Source: Annona cherimola (lineage: Eukaryota > Streptophyta > Magnoliopsida > Magnoliales > Annonaceae). Taken from it: a DNA stretch of 64,000 nucleotides. The stretch spans positions 100,692,095 through 100,756,094 of the forward strand of contig CM059971.1 of assembly GCA_030490835.1 (NCBI GenBank), given 5' to 3'. This document shows, piece by piece, positions 12,571 through 26,130 of the stretch (position 1 is its first letter; each line of letters opens with the position of its first letter). The position numbers were made by a program, and so were the translations under genes. A model generated the notes under the pieces. That model was not told the origin of the DNA. It saw nothing but the letters and a program-made list of their open reading frames with translations, and searched no databases.

Positions 12571-13233
12571 TAGGGATGCAACTTAGGTCGGGTTAAGCCC
12601 AAATCTTTTCCAACGGTGTTAGAACTGCTTTTTTACAACCAGAACCTAAGAAACCCTAATTTGTAAATATTATAGCGTTAGGGTTTGAGTAAACCCGAAC
12701 TTGAGCTCGATTTTTCGTTTTATATTTATTATAAAATATATTATATACATAATATCTAAACAATATTTCATGTATTTTATGTTATTTATATTTGTATTTG
12801 TATACATGTTTGGCATATTGTAATTATATTATGAATAAAATATATTATTTTTGTTTATATATTTTATTTCTATTATTTACTTTTTATGTCCATTAATTTT
12901 TTCTTTATCTTGTTTATGATATTAAATTTTCTTCTAAAAATATTTTTTATATTGGTATATGTTTTAAAAATTTATAGTTTGACCATATATTATTATTTTT
13001 ATTTATATAATTTGTTATTATTATATATTTACATGAAATTCTAAACTCATCACTTTTAAATAAAATGTAAACGAACCAACATGAATTCAAACTCGAAACT
13101 CAACCCAAACCTGATTTTCAAAATACAGATAGAGTTTAGATTTTGAAACAGGGTTAGGATTAATATTTTATAAATAAGATTGAGGTTAAGGTCGAGATAA
13201 ACCTGAGTTTCATGAGCTGGAGTTGCACTCCTA
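12571..13233. mobile_element. Old non-autonomous hAT-like element
   Basis: It starts TAGGGATGCAACTTAGG and ends GGAGTTGCACTCCTA, a degenerate version of the perfect ends seen at 30723-32130. It is flanked by 8-bp near-duplicates, GATGGGAA at 12563-12570 and GGTGGGAA at 13234-13241. Subterminal CCCGAACTTGAG and CCCAAACCTGA motifs match the other copy. The interior is AT-rich without coding capacity. The 8-bp target duplication places it in hAT. Confidence 0.75.
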
Positions 13234-13432
13234 GGTGGGAATAAGGAAAATTATGATTAAGTTTCTTGAGTTTTGACTGAGCAAAAGTAAACCCAAACGA
13301 AACGATGATTTCTCACGATTGGCCGAAAGTTGCAACCCTTCTTGTATGAATTTTAGATTGTCATGACCGTGCTTGGAGCTAGCAAAAGTAAAGCTCAAAC
13401 ATGAGGCCCGAGTTGGAGCCCTAAAATTTAGG

Positions 13433-15145
13433 AAAAATTACTTATATACCCATGACATTTGACCGTCGTTCTCCTTTACCTGTAACATCTCAAAAATCCT
13501 CCCACCCCTAACTGTCACACTCAAGCATTTTTTTTATAATTTCAAAAATGCCCTTGTCGTCACTTTCTTCATTGTCTTCCTGTTCCAGGAGCCGCTGTTG
13601 GGAGAAGATGGATCGAGTACTGGCGGCGAAGTGATTGAATTTATCATTGGAGAGGGCGGCCTCCCGCGGGTCACGTGGAAGCCGTGGCGCTCGACCTTCT
13701 TCAGCAGTGGTGGTAGGGGTGAGGCTTCATCGGTGAGCACCTGAACCAGGGCATGGATGGGTCCATGTGTCGATGAGAAAGGCGCCACATTGGTTGTGGA
13801 TGAAGCCTTTGGGAGTGGAGGTGGTGCCGGAGGTGGGTCCCACTCTTCTTCCATCTTCTTTGTTGCTCGCTAGTCATCCTCACCGAATTCAATTGGTCTC
13901 TGATACTACTATTTCCAGGTGAGAAAAAACCAATGCCACCTTCGGCTAGCAGATTCTAGAGCCACCTATAAGCTCCAAATTCAATTGTCTCTATTTGCTC
14001 ATTTACAATTCTGGACCAAATCATTGTCAACTAGTCCGAATTCTTCAACACACCTTTGGGATTTGAAGAATGCTCCAAATTCGATCGCTGCACTTACAAC
14101 CCTTCCTCGTTGTTGTCACCGCTTTCTTCACCACTTGCTAGAAACACACGAGCAGAACTCCTCTCAAGGTTGCTGCTTAATACCAGTTTTTTTATGTTCT
14201 TAACGGAAAATGAAACTGCTTGTGTTTGCTCGTTCACGATTCCGAAGCCGCCCACGAACACTGTCTAGACGATCGCCACACTTACAGGACCTTCCTCGGG
14301 GCCGCCACCACATTCTTCGATGTCCGCCGAAAACCCACGAGCAGAACTCCTAATGTTGCTACTTGATACTGATTTTTTTAATGTTTTTAATGAAAAATTA
14401 AACAGATCGAAAGCTCTGCTTTGATGAAAACCCTAATCAAAATCTCCAACATCAGACACGAAATATGAACCATCAGCTGCATGAAGACGACCAAATCCAC
14501 TTCACCCACTGTTGATTTTCACCATAGATCTGCTTGTTATTTCTTCAACAACGAGCTTGATTCTGGCTAAGTTGAAAGTCTAAGATCTTCACCCGTTGTC
14601 CCTCGTCCCATTACCAACCATAGCCGATTCTTCATAGCGTCGAAAGCCACCCATGCCATCGGAATCGTTGTTCTTATCTGCAAGATAGATATCCCATCTT
14701 CTACAGTATGAATCTCTCCCTGCCTCACAATTGGAAATGCAGCAGTGATCCAAATGGGGAAGATGATGGCTTGTGACTTCCATCCCTACACAGCAGACAT
14801 TGCTCTGCTTATTGAGATAGGAGAAGTTGCCGAAGAAGATGGCTCAAGCGATGGGGTAAATGGTGAAAATGGTGTGGATGAGGGGTAAATCGACCTTGTA
14901 ACATGCAGTTGACGTTGGATTTGGGGCAAATGTGACAGCGTGTGTACACGAGGGAATTAGAGGTGAAATGTCGTGTGTGTGGGAATGGAATTTTTGAAAT
15001 GTCATGGGTACAAAGGGAATAATTGGCAAATGTCATGGGTATGCGGAGAATTATAGAACGTCGGTGGCCATCTTGAAATTTTTGAAAGTCGGCCATCTTG
15101 GAATAATAACAAAAAGGTAGTAACCGTTTTAGAAATATCCCTTCT
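13433..15145. mobile_element. Pack-MULE-like element upstream of the SDN5-type gene
   Basis: The left terminus at about 13433-13500 (ATACCCATGACATTTGACC, then CATCTCAAAAATCC) is the inverted complement of the right terminus at about 14985-15060 (GGAATTTTTGAAATGTCATG, then GGCAAATGTCATGGGTATGC). The same 30-bp units recur out to 15145. The interior, 13540-14900, is G+C-rich relative to the flanks and looks like host-derived sequence in pieces, with two copies of a segment containing AGCAGAACTCCT (near 14152 and 14341). No family was recognised in its short ORFs. A clear 9-bp target duplication was not found, so the exact ends are uncertain. The right end lies about 70 bp upstream of the SDN5 start codon. 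Confidence 0.6.
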
Positions 15146-15216
15146 TAAACTCCCGTTCCTCCAAACTCCTTTCCCGACGTCCCTGCCCGCCTCCCCATTC
15201 CCAGCAGACGGAGACT

Positions 15217-18200
15217 ATGTCTTCTCGCAGCAGCAGAGACGATCCTGCATGCCCTAAGGAAGATGAACAAAATTCGGAAACGACTCCTTTATTTGACATC
15301 TACGGCCCCGATGTACTCTCTCTTCTCCTCCAATACCCCAAGTATTTCTCCAGTGATGGAACTAGGTTTTATCCTGTATTCACTGTTTCCGTTTCTTTCT
15401 TTTTTTTTTCGCCTTTAATTCTTCGACATGTGAAGGAATATGCATTTCCTTCGTGTAGCTGTAACTCTGCGGAGTTTGAAGTGAGGTTTGATTGTCTCTC
15501 AAGATACTAAATATGAAAAAAAAAAAAAAAAAAAAAAAAGCTAAAAGGGTTTTGATATATGCGTCACTGATGGTGAAGAGCTAAAAATTTAAAAATTATT
15601 GGGTTCTAGACGCCACAGGCATGCAAGACTGTTGGTGACTATGTGCGATGACAGTGGGCGAAGTACACTGTCACTTTCAGACTGTGTCAGTTTTATCTCA
15701 TTTGTTCTAATCTCAATTTTATCTGCGGTCAAAAGCAGTATGTCAACTCACGTGTGCTAATCTAGTCGGGTTGCACCCATTATTATGGGCATATCATGAG
15801 TTGAGAGATATTTTGATCATTTCAAAAACAACATGCAATGTCAGCAGTAGCATTTGCGTTTAATGTTTAATCAAAGTAGCACTGTTTGAATAAAATGCAA
15901 CCCTAGATTACAAGCCTCCTGCTTCAGGTAATTGTAAGAGATTAAAGGCCTGTTTAGTTGCCACTTGAGTCGTTTTGGACAACATTCTATTTCACAGAAA
16001 TTCTATTAGCAACATTGGCTTTCCTGAAAGCATGGTTTCTAAGAACTGGACAGGGGGTGAAGAGGGTTGTACATAAGCACCAGCAGCCCTGTATTTTTGT
16101 TTCTAAAAGAATGCTAAGAAGGATCAAGGATCCTTCTGCTTTATTTATGCTTGAGCCCCTAATGAGGAACATATGCAAACAGAACAACCATATTGTTCAT
16201 AGTCATAGTCTCCAATGAAAACTAAATGATGGAAAGAAACATAAGATTTAAAGCTTTATCTAAGCACAGAATGGCTACATCTTGGACTTTGAGAATCCAG
16301 TGATAGAGAAATCTAGGATTTCTCTCCTACTGTGTCATTAGACTCCTCAAGCAGAAATAAAAAAAAGGGATCTTGGAATGAAACTCAATGCTCAGCCAAA
16401 ACTATTGAATCTAGGGATTTTGGAAAAATTTTGCTTGTTTTGGAGTGTGCCATCACGGTTCCTGATGGAATTGATGTTGTTCAGAACTTCATTGGTGTGC
16501 TTACCAATTTTTTAAAAATGTTGTTTTATCCGCAATTAAAAGTAAAATGTGTTGATATATTTGCAGATGCCTTGTTTATCTAGTTTCTACAAACCAGGGC
16601 TTAAGAATATTTTATTAATCGATATTGTGTCATGTGGTTGTTATACTTTCTGCAACTTAATTTTATTAATGCTTGGAGGAATTGAGAATATGTACTTAGA
16701 ATGCACATTCATTGTATTTATTTTCACAATGTATTTCATAGGCAAAGGCAGAAGTTATTTTCAAGAACCCTGCAGCTAATTCAACATTGAACTTACAGGT
16801 AAATGTTTCTTGTATTCTCAAATTTTTCCTAGATTCTCACTCAGTGATCCCTGCAGTGAAATCTCAGATGTGTTTTATTTTCAAACAGGATGTTCAAGGG
16901 CTTGTGACATGGGTTCTTGGTGAAGGGTTCATGCCATCCTGGGTTTTTCTCAAAGTAAATGTCCTTCTTTTCTGTCTTGCTTGTTTACCTGTGTTATTTC
17001 CTCTTTGATTTTTTGGCGGCTCATTTAGAGGATGTGTTTTATCAGAGTTCAGAAGTGGGAACAAATATTGAGCAGCAGCTAAAACAACCAAATTTCTATG
17101 CAATAATTGTAGACCTTACCACCCTGTTAATTGGCCGAAATCCAGTGAATAATACTATTTTCCAGATGCAATAATTTTAGGCCTTACCGCCCTGTTAATT
17201 GGCCAAAATCCAGTGACTAAGACTATTTTCCAGTGCCTATTGCTCAACACTCGAAGTAACCAATATTTTCTTCACTGTCTTCCTGTTACCATGTTCCCAT
17301 TAGATAACACATAAAATTTTGAAAGGACAAATTACTCTTGTATGCAGAAAAAGGTGCTTTCGTGGGTGTTTGTTTTTGGGTGCTGATTCTTACATAGTAG
17401 CTTGTTACTTTTGTTTTATAGAATATGATTTGTCATTTCATTATAATGAAATAAATTCTTAGGGAAAAAAATACAGTGGGGGTGTTCTTATTGATCAAAT
17501 ACATAATCTGCCCAGCATCCATTTCTTTGCTCCATGTCACTGTGCTTTCACAGAATTTAGTTGCTGACACCACTTAGGTTGTTAGGTGGGAAATAACTTT
17601 TGATAATGACCATGATGATATGTTTACATTTTCATTAATTCCTTTCGCTTTTTCTCATATAAATTCTAATTATCTCATTTTTTATACTGAGCAAATTTCT
17701 TATTGTCTGCAGAACAAGGCTCTTATTCAGAAAGTTGTCCTGCTTTATGTTCCAGGCCTTGATGCTGGGCTGTACATGTCTCAGACAAAACTACTTACTG
17801 GTCTTAAAGAATGCTGTGGCAATCCAAGGGCAGTTTTAGCTCTCAGGTTGGTTCTGAAGTTGCAAACCCCAGGACTGTTTTGTAGCAACATTTGCTCTGT
17901 TTATGACGTTTTATTTTGTTCCTAGTACATGTATTCTCGAATAAGGGAAATTTCTTTACTTGCATTTGCAATTTGTTCATTGTTACTAAAAGTGCACTGT
18001 GTGTCAGTTGTGTCTCAGATGGAATGCAAACAATAGATGCGCTCCTCACATGTAAACTAAAAAGAAAGCGGGAGGAAACATACTCGGTTTTTCAGAAGCC
18101 TGACCTGACATGGGAAAATGGTTTGTTCCATTTAAGCTTTATTTACGGCTCGTAAGAAGATATTTTTAGAATGAAAAATCTACCTTTCATGCATAAATTG

Positions 18201-21200
18201 TTACTTATCTCGAGTCATGCATTGTTTGTTTTATCCATCTGAATACAAACTTTCATGAGCAAAATTTGTTGCTTTATTTTTGTTATTTTGACCAAAATCT
18301 CTCTCTCTCTAAAGGGATAGAGTTTTCTCGTTCACTCAACTCCAAGCCCACCCGACAGTGCAACACAATTTTGTTTTCCTTTCCGAATGCACACTTTCAT
18401 AAGCAAAATTTGTTTGTTTTGATTTTTGTTTCAACTTGAGTAATGAGGCGAAATGACTAGTGTAGAAGTTGGTTCAAGCTACACATAGGTTTCCACCCAA
18501 TCCCTAGTTCTACACAAATGTGGATGAAATAAACCTTTCATGGCACCAGAAATTCTGCTGCCTCCACTATCAATCCACTTGAAGTCGGGGATGCCATGTC
18601 GTAGAAAGTACAAGAGTTTTCTTTCATGAACCCCTGAAGCCATAAGTCTTGGTAGGTGGCTCGACATATTGGATAATGGTGTCATTCAAATGTTTGTCAG
18701 AGAAGGACCATATCAATATTTTATTTTACTTTTCTTAAGCTAAGGAGTTATCTGTGCATGGTTTGTGGCTCTTACAGATTTCTTGGCAGTTCTTAAAATG
18801 TTTTTAATGTTTCACGGATTTGAGTCGTCTTTTTTTTTTTTGGGCAACTATTTGATGTTAGTTGTTTCAGGTTGTAAACCTATGTTCAATTGTCTGTGAA
18901 ATTTCCATTGAGGTTTTCCTATTAATGTTTTGCAGCCAAGCAATTAGAAACTGGAATTTCTTTTGCTTTTTAATTTTTCGGTATAGAAAAATCCATCATA
19001 TGGATGAATTTACAGTGTTGTCCAATCCTTGTACAGATAAGCCAGTATCTAAGGATAGTAAGAAAGACCCGCCATTTCCAGTTTCATATTACACTCTTAC
19101 AGAGAAGGAGCTGGAAGATAATGGATATTTTCACAGTCAGCCAGGTTTGAACTGTTAAGAACTGCAGATTTTTTCCCTTTTCATTTCTGGGAATGATATT
19201 TGATTACTTGTTCTCTCTGTATGTGTTACTTATGCAGGCATTGTGTCAACTGTTCCTTCCCCTCAAGGATCTCCACTATATGAAATGCTGGCCCTTGATT
19301 GTGAGATGGTGAGCATAAGATTCGCCACTTATTCTGTATCTTGCTGAGCGTGTTCTATTTTTTATTTAAATGACAAGATAAAAAATAGGATGAAGGTTTC
19401 TTCTGAAGGGGAAAGAAGTGCGTTAGAAACTTCTAGGAACTGTAAAGGATGTATCCACTTTAAAATCTTAACTTCAGAGGAGGCTTGCATAATCCAGTCA
19501 ATTTTTTTATTTAGGGAAGGATAAAAAAAAAAAATTCATATGGGCTATTAACTAATCACGTGGGCATTAAAATTTTCAAGTTCTAGAATGGAAGCTTGTG
19601 AGATGAATGCAATAAAATGTCCATGAGATTCACGTCTTATAATGTTTCTGTACATAACATCTCCAAAATACTTTTCCTGTCTAACATTGCTGAGAATGTT
19701 GCCAGTTGATGGGAATGTAGATTTGACGTGGCAGCCTTTTTTTTAAAAAAAATTAAAATAAAAAAAATGGTTGGCATATTTTCTGGTCAGTGGAGAATTT
19801 TTTAAATCTGACTGAAAAATTCTTGTGGTTTTTATTTTGCTAGTGTGTCACAGTTGAAGGGTTCGAACTCACAAGAGTGACACTGGTAGATGTCGAAGGG
19901 CTGGTATGTTCTCCAATTTACTACTAAATATTAAGATGCTGTAACCATTCCGTTGGAACAGTTTCAGTTGGGGTGATTTAGGTATTTGCATTTTTTTCAT
20001 TTATTTTATAGGTCTCAAGACAATTATTTAGTAAGAGCCCTTACAGCATTATTTTGTATTCTTATAATCAATAGAGCGTAATTTTTAAAGTTGAGGCAAT
20101 AACAGACCTCAGAAGCAATTCTGTCTGGGGCTTATGCATTGTGTTCCCGTTGAAATCGTTAGCAAGAAAATTAATTGATGTTCACCTTAGGACTAATAAG
20201 AAGATAAAATAGGTCAAGAGAAGGGTTTGCACTTTGGAAAATTGATAGGAAACATGTATGCACATTAATATTGTCTGGATCTCTTCAATTTTGTCTTCGA
20301 CTAACTGAAGTTAGATACATGAGTCAGTGTCCTATTCTGTTTTCACTCTTTTATATTGTGAGCTCTATCCTAGGTTAAAATATTAGGAGATTTATATGTC
20401 ATGTATGACGTTGTCAGATCAATTTCATGTTTTGTGGCTCCTCATTTCTCTTGCCCAATAATTGACTCTCACTTGGACATGAATCCTGAGTCCTGTACTG
20501 TCACTCTCATATATGGTGAACTTGATCCTGGGTTAAACAATTAGGAGAATGATGTGCCTTTTCCAATTTCTGTTATCAATTGTGTTTTCTGACTCCTGTT
20601 TACTCATCTTGTCTGATAATGTACTCATTTTCTGCAGGTGGTGCTGGATGAACTGGTTAATCCATCCAACCCCATTGTTGATTACAATACCAGGTATACC
20701 AAGTGAATACTATGGGCGTATTTGGGAAGTGATAACACTTTTGAGTGAAAAGTTTTTAGTGTAGAAGTTGTTAAATTGGTAGAAAATGATGTAATATGAT
20801 AGGGATAATGATAAGGTGTAAAGAGAATAAGGTTAAAAATAAATAAGTTAGTTGTATGGGTAGTTGTGTGCAAATGATTAGAAAATATGGTAATTGTATA
20901 GGAAGATTTGAAGAAATAATTTTAAAATAGGGTAGTTATGGAGAGTGAAAAGTTTTAGTTTGACATTTTCTTCAAATTGCCAAACACACCCTATGTATAT
21001 GTAAATTCAATTATAATTACCTCCAATGTATAGATTAGTAATTGCTGTGTAGCTGCTATTGGCACTTAGGTTGAAAGGAAAGGATTGCAGATTTGTAGTT
21101 TCTATTTGCATTACTTGTGCTGGATTTGAGCTGATTTTCTGTTTTATGGTAAAAGTCACATCCGCATGTACAAATATGAGAAAGCAGCCTTGCTGCCCAA

Positions 21201-24200
21201 AATTAGTGTGATTTTTTGAAAACTTCTGAAATTTCTTCACTTTACTGCTTGCTTTGAGATTCTCTACAGTTGCATGGAATTGGCTGGTAATGTCTGTGCT
21301 ATTTATTGATCTGATGAATATAGAAATAACATCATAAATGTGGAAAACCTGCACAAGAGGGAGCCCAACTAGCTCCAGAAGAAAACGTTCTCCCCTAAAA
21401 CTTATGAGATGTCCAAAAAGGTTGTGGTTGGTTCTTCAAAGGCAGCTAGGTTGAAAAATTGCTCCATTGACTAAGCTAAGTTTGAGGAGATGGGGGTCAA
21501 CGTTGATAATCTTGAATATAAGATTTTTTCCATGGGGGAAAACAATGGAGTAATCTGCTGTCAGTGTTGCACCTTTTTAGCAATGGCTTGTGTCATCATC
21601 TTAACAGTGAAATTTTTTTTTTTGGATGAATGTTAACAGTGAAATATTGAATCTGATTATATATCAATAGAAAGGCAAATTTTAGGCATTGTCGGATTGT
21701 AAATATTTGCTGAATTATGCAGGTACAGTGGCATCACAAGTGAGATGCTGAATGGTATTACAACAACACTTACAGATATTCAGGTTCATTGTCATGTTCT
21801 TTTTTCCTCTGTATTTTTTTTCGCATGTTTGTGGCATTAGTTTTCTAGTACTTTGAGAATTTGATCAAGTTCTGTCATCATTTTTGTTCTTGTTCTGTAT
21901 TTTTCTTTTGTGAGAGTACCCTTTTATCACCGATCTGAAGTCCTGATAAAGGCAGCTGCTGTCAAACTTTCAGCAGATCTTTTGCATAAATCCTGATTAT
22001 GGAACATTTTAAATGGAGTTGAATGGCATAACAAGATTTAACTGATCCCAGCTAGTGGAGTTAGGTTTAGATGATGTTGATGATGGCAGTGTTTTTTACT
22101 GTCTTGATGACTTCCTTCGTTTCGTTTTTTTTGTTTTTTTGTTTTATTTTGTTTTTTTTTTTTCGTTTTTCAGGAAGAGTTTCTAAAGCTTGTCCACAAA
22201 GAGACTGTTTTAATCGGCCATTCTTTAGAGAATGACCTTTTAGCATTGAAGATCTCTCATGGTTTGGTGATTGATACTGCTGTCTTGTACAAGCACCCTC
22301 GTGGTGCAGCATACAAGACCGCATTGCGAATCCTTACCAAGAAATTTCTTTCTCGGGAAATACAAGCAGCAAATGGCCATGACAGTATAGAAGATGCAAG
22401 GGCAGCAATGGATCTTGCATTATTGAAGATTAGAAATGGTAAAGACACTGCTGAAATTTGGATGTGTGATTTGCTCAATTGGATATTAAAGTTGCAAGAA
22501 GAGAAATGTTATTGTCTTTATCTTTTTCTTGAGTATATGATTGCATATTCATATGCTTGTCAGAATAGTTTTTATGTCTTTATTTTGATAACTAGGTATA
22601 CCAGAACAAATTTCGTTATTTTGCTAGCAATTTTCTATTTTTTATTTACGGTAATTTTCTATTGTTAATGACACCGTTTCCAGATATATTAGTTGTTTTG
22701 ACAAGGCATTCTATTCTCCCCCAAGCACTGTTTTATGCAGCGGCAGCTATCATCAATATGCAAACGCAATGCATTTTTTCGTGGAAAAAAGTGCAAATTT
22801 TGGATAAAACGACAAGTATTGTCATTCTTACTGGTCGTTCTTTTTGATGTTTCCTCTGAAGGAGATTGTAAAATTAGAACTTAGCTTTCCATTTCATGTT
22901 TTATCTGTGTTGCTGTACATGCACTTGCATCAGTAATCACAACATCCGAAACATAGCATTGCAATTACACATGAAGACTGAACAGCATTGCACTTGCATA
23001 TGAAGATTGAATTGATTTCTGTTGTTTGTTTTTGACTTTTGGTTACCCTTAGAGAAATGCTCCCTGGACCTGCTGTCCTTGCACGTATGTCTTTTTGTCT
23101 GTGATTAACAACAAGTCCATCTCGCATGGAACTTGAAGCCTGTCAAGTTAATGCTAAAAAAGTAGGAATCTGTTCTGATTCAATAGCATTTGATCTTACC
23201 TGGAGTATGATTCATATCTATTATTTTCTATTATTAGATCAGTCACATGCATCCCTTTATGTGCATTCGTTGCCATGCCAAATATGGAGGACAGTTGTTT
23301 GCCACATTATTCTGATTCAAGATATGCACTCTGTCTGCATTAGGACCTGACTTTGGTTCACCTCCTTCCTTCATGCGGAAGAAGCTAGTCTCAGTTTTGA
23401 GTGAGTGTGGCCGAACCTGTTCATTTATTGATGACGCGTCCATTGTGAAGAGATATGCTGCTGGATCATGCCATGCATTCCCAGTGTCACATGATGACGA
23501 AGCTCTTTCAAAGGCTAGAAAGGAGGTTGAGATTACAACGACAACATCAGTTTCTTAAAATTTATGTTATTCTGCCCGATGGGATAAATTATAGTTTATT
23601 TATTTGATATTGTAGGTGAAGAACAGCAGAGCTAGCTTCATTTGGATCCAGTTTTCTGAGTTGCACACTTTTTTCAAGAAGCAAGCTGAGGACAGAGACA
23701 GATTAAGCAGTCAAGTTGCTGAAATGATGTCACTGCTTACATGTCAGAAGAAATCTGCTACAAAGAAACACAGTAAATGCAGAATAACATCTGAACTTGA
23801 GGATGTATTAACTCGGATTGATGGGAGGATACGAAGCTTATATACAGATTTACCAACCAACACCATGCTTATTGCTTGCACTGGTCATGGGAATACACCT
23901 ACAGTCCAAAGGTATGCTTGCACATGTACGTTTGTTTTGCTTGTCGCTTCTGCATTGGTTGCTATTTTACATGTTTGTTTGTTTTAATTTACTTCCGCAT
24001 TTTGTTATATTATAGTGGTGTGTATAGAGAAGAGAGAGGGGTTCTAGTGAACTAATTTCATGTAGGTCTTGGTTCTAAAATATGTGATTGCATTGCTAAT
24101 GGAAGATGTATCACCCATTCTTCCTAGTTCTACAGAATAAATCTTGTGGTGATCTTGTTTCTTTGGATCCCAACCTCGTCCTAATTAGCACTTGTTATCA

Positions 24201-25105
24201 TGGTTTGCTGTTCATTAGCAGAACATGTCTTCTAAGCAATACCCCTGCATTGCAAAAGGGTAAAAAATTGTGAAGATGCTGCTTTGCAAGTAGAAGACAC
24301 ATCTCTATCTAGACTCAAAAGTACTGGACAAAGTTTTAGGTTCTAAGTTCCTAGATGACTAAGTTTTCAGAAGCTGGCATGCGGTTCTTTAGCTCCAAAG
24401 ATGTCACTCAGCAGCTGATGGTCATTGGATACCTGGAAAACATAGTATTAGTGGATATGGTGACACCAGGTGGTGTAACAAGGAAAATTAGTAGTTTGTG
24501 TGTGGTCCAGTGAGAATGAATTTGTGGGAATTTCTTAAAAGGGGTTCTTCTTATTAGGGATTATGTATGTGAGATGCAGCTATTTTTGGTGGCGTAATCA
24601 ATATTTCTATACTGGGGCGCAGTTGGAACAGCATGCACCTTTGGTCCTAAGCCTTCTTCGTCTCTCCCTCTAGTTTGAATCATAGAAATAACATGCGTTA
24701 CCTGATTCTCTGTGGAGGTCCACTGGTAGAACCACACTGTGCAGTTCCAAATGTAGCTTTCCAGTTTAGAGAGAGGGAAAAAACAAAAATGATTTAACCA
24801 TGCATTGAATTTTTGCTAGAAAATAATTTGTATGAAGTTGATGGAATATATATGGCTCATCCACAGTGGGCTTCTGAACAACTGGTTCTTTAATTCCACC
24901 TCTTTTTTTCTTTTTTTGGCATTTTATACTTGAATATCTCAAAAATATGGATTGTTGTTCTTCCTATTGCACGTGCTGAAGACTTAGGAAAATGCTAGCA
25001 GAAGAAAACGATACTTCAGTATGTCGAGAGAAGGTCATAGCAGTCTTGGAAGAATTACAATCGCAAGCTGAAGTAGCACTATGTTTTGTTGGTGTGAAGA
25101 ACTAA
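15217..25105 (+). CDS. SDN5: DEDDh 3'-5' exoribonuclease, small RNA degrading nuclease 5 type
   Basis: Fourteen coding exons modelled by hand: 15217-15312, 16742-16798, 16889-16954, 17713-17846, 18008-18151, 18987-19144, 19238-19308, 19844-19903, 20638-20693, 21723-21783, 22174-22438, 23344-23525, 23616-23911 and 24982-25105. All junctions are GT-AG and the phases join into 589 aa, close to the usual family length. The exonuclease domain spans about residues 235-390, with ALDCEM (D239, E241), [12 protein letters not shown] (D322) and [12 protein letters not shown] (H370, D375), the full DEDDh set. An N-terminal conserved region ([13 protein letters not shown]) and a C-terminal region ending [10 protein letters not shown] also match the plant SDN5 group. 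SDN proteins shorten small RNAs from the 3' end; the substrate of SDN5-type members is less certain. The least sure points are the weak first donor (15313; another in-frame donor exists at 15376) and the donor of exon 5 (18152 preferred, because 18121 gives a frameshift). Introns carry a MITE and a short duplication. Confidence 0.88.
15515..15539 (+). repeat. Poly(A) run in SDN5 intron 1
   Basis: About 24 consecutive A bases. No target duplication or retroposon body was recognised beside it. Confidence 0.8.
17101..17236 (+). repeat. 68-bp tandem duplication in SDN5 intron 3
   Basis: Two adjacent units start CAATAATT at 17101 and 17169. Both contain CCCTGTTAATTGGCC and ACTATTTTCCAG in register, with about seven differences. 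It lies in an intron and does not alter the coding exons. Confidence 0.85.
20714..20991 (+). mobile_element. Tourist-like MITE, copy 2 (SDN5 intron 9)
   Basis: It starts GGGCGTATTTGGGAAG, ends GCCAAACACACCC, and is flanked by TAT on both sides. Its internal sequence matches copy 1 in order. It begins 20 bp after the exon 9 donor, so it sits very close to a splice site. Confidence 0.88.
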
Positions 25106-25810
25106 TGACGCGATCGCCCCATTTTTTGATCCTATGTTGACATGGTCTGGCACTTACCAGAAACGACTAACCGTATTGGGTGTTGAACATCATCAGAAGC
25201 ATGATCAATTTATTTTCCTGCCTTAATGAGCGGGCCCATTTTTCCTCCTGTAACACAGATGCACTCAAACTAGCGCACTGAATTTTGATACCGAGCCAAC
25301 CTCCCTAAGCACAAGGGGGGTTGAGCAGAACTATGTTTATATATCATTTTACCCTTTGGTATATGCAATACGTCTGTAACATATGGCTTTTGAAAAACCC
25401 AATGGAAAACACTTTTTTTTTTTTTTTGTTGCGTCACCTGATCAAAAAAACTCGTGAGGGGTAAATTATGCAAATGTCTCTTATCCAATTTTGAACCTTA
25501 TATCTCCTGCTTTACACATCCTTATGCACTCATGTGGTCATCAAGTGATAACAATGAAAATACCATTTAAAAAAAAAAAAAATGAAATTAGCGAAAGACG
25601 CGAGGATAACGTCATGGGATTTATTATGGGGACATTAATTTATCATAGATATATGGATACGCGATGTACATGCTTGCACGAAATTTATTTTTTTTAGCCC
25701 AAGAATTTATTTATGAAAATTTTCATTTATTGATTTTTAAGGGTTTTTTAATTTTCAAAATAAAAAATTCTCCCTTTGTGGGTCGCAGGAAAGGAGAGCT
25801 CTCAATGTTC

Positions 25811-26130
25811 CTAGGTGTTTGCACTCGTTTTTTTATTTTTTTGAAATTTTTTTTTATGAAACTGTTAATCTATGTGTATTTAACATCTGTATTAATTTTT
25901 ATCCTTTTTGGAATATTTTAGATATTTATTTTTAATTTTTGAAAATCAGTGGTATTTTAATAATTTTAAATTACCTAAAATGATACTGATTTTTAAAAAT
26001 AAATAATAAATATCTAAAATATTCCAAAAATGATAAAATTTTATACACATATTAAATACACCTAGATTAACAATCTTATAAAGAAATTTCAAAAATAAAA
26101 AATAAAAAAATGAGTGTATGCACCCGGGAG
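25811..26130. mobile_element. Palindromic (foldback) MITE, copy 1
   Basis: Nearly the whole element is one long inverted repeat. The left arm runs CTAGGTGTTTGCACTC ... CTGTTAATCTATGTGTATTT. The right arm, read on the other strand, runs CCCGGGTGCATACACTC ... TTGTTAATCTAGGTGTATTT. The centre is AT-rich. Two relatives occur at 36053-36402 and 37728-38000. It lies between two convergent genes. Confidence 0.75.

Noticed and set aside
18479..18685. 68-codon minus-strand frame in SDN5 intron 5
   Set aside because: No family recognised; lies in an intron on the opposite strand with no other coding signs.
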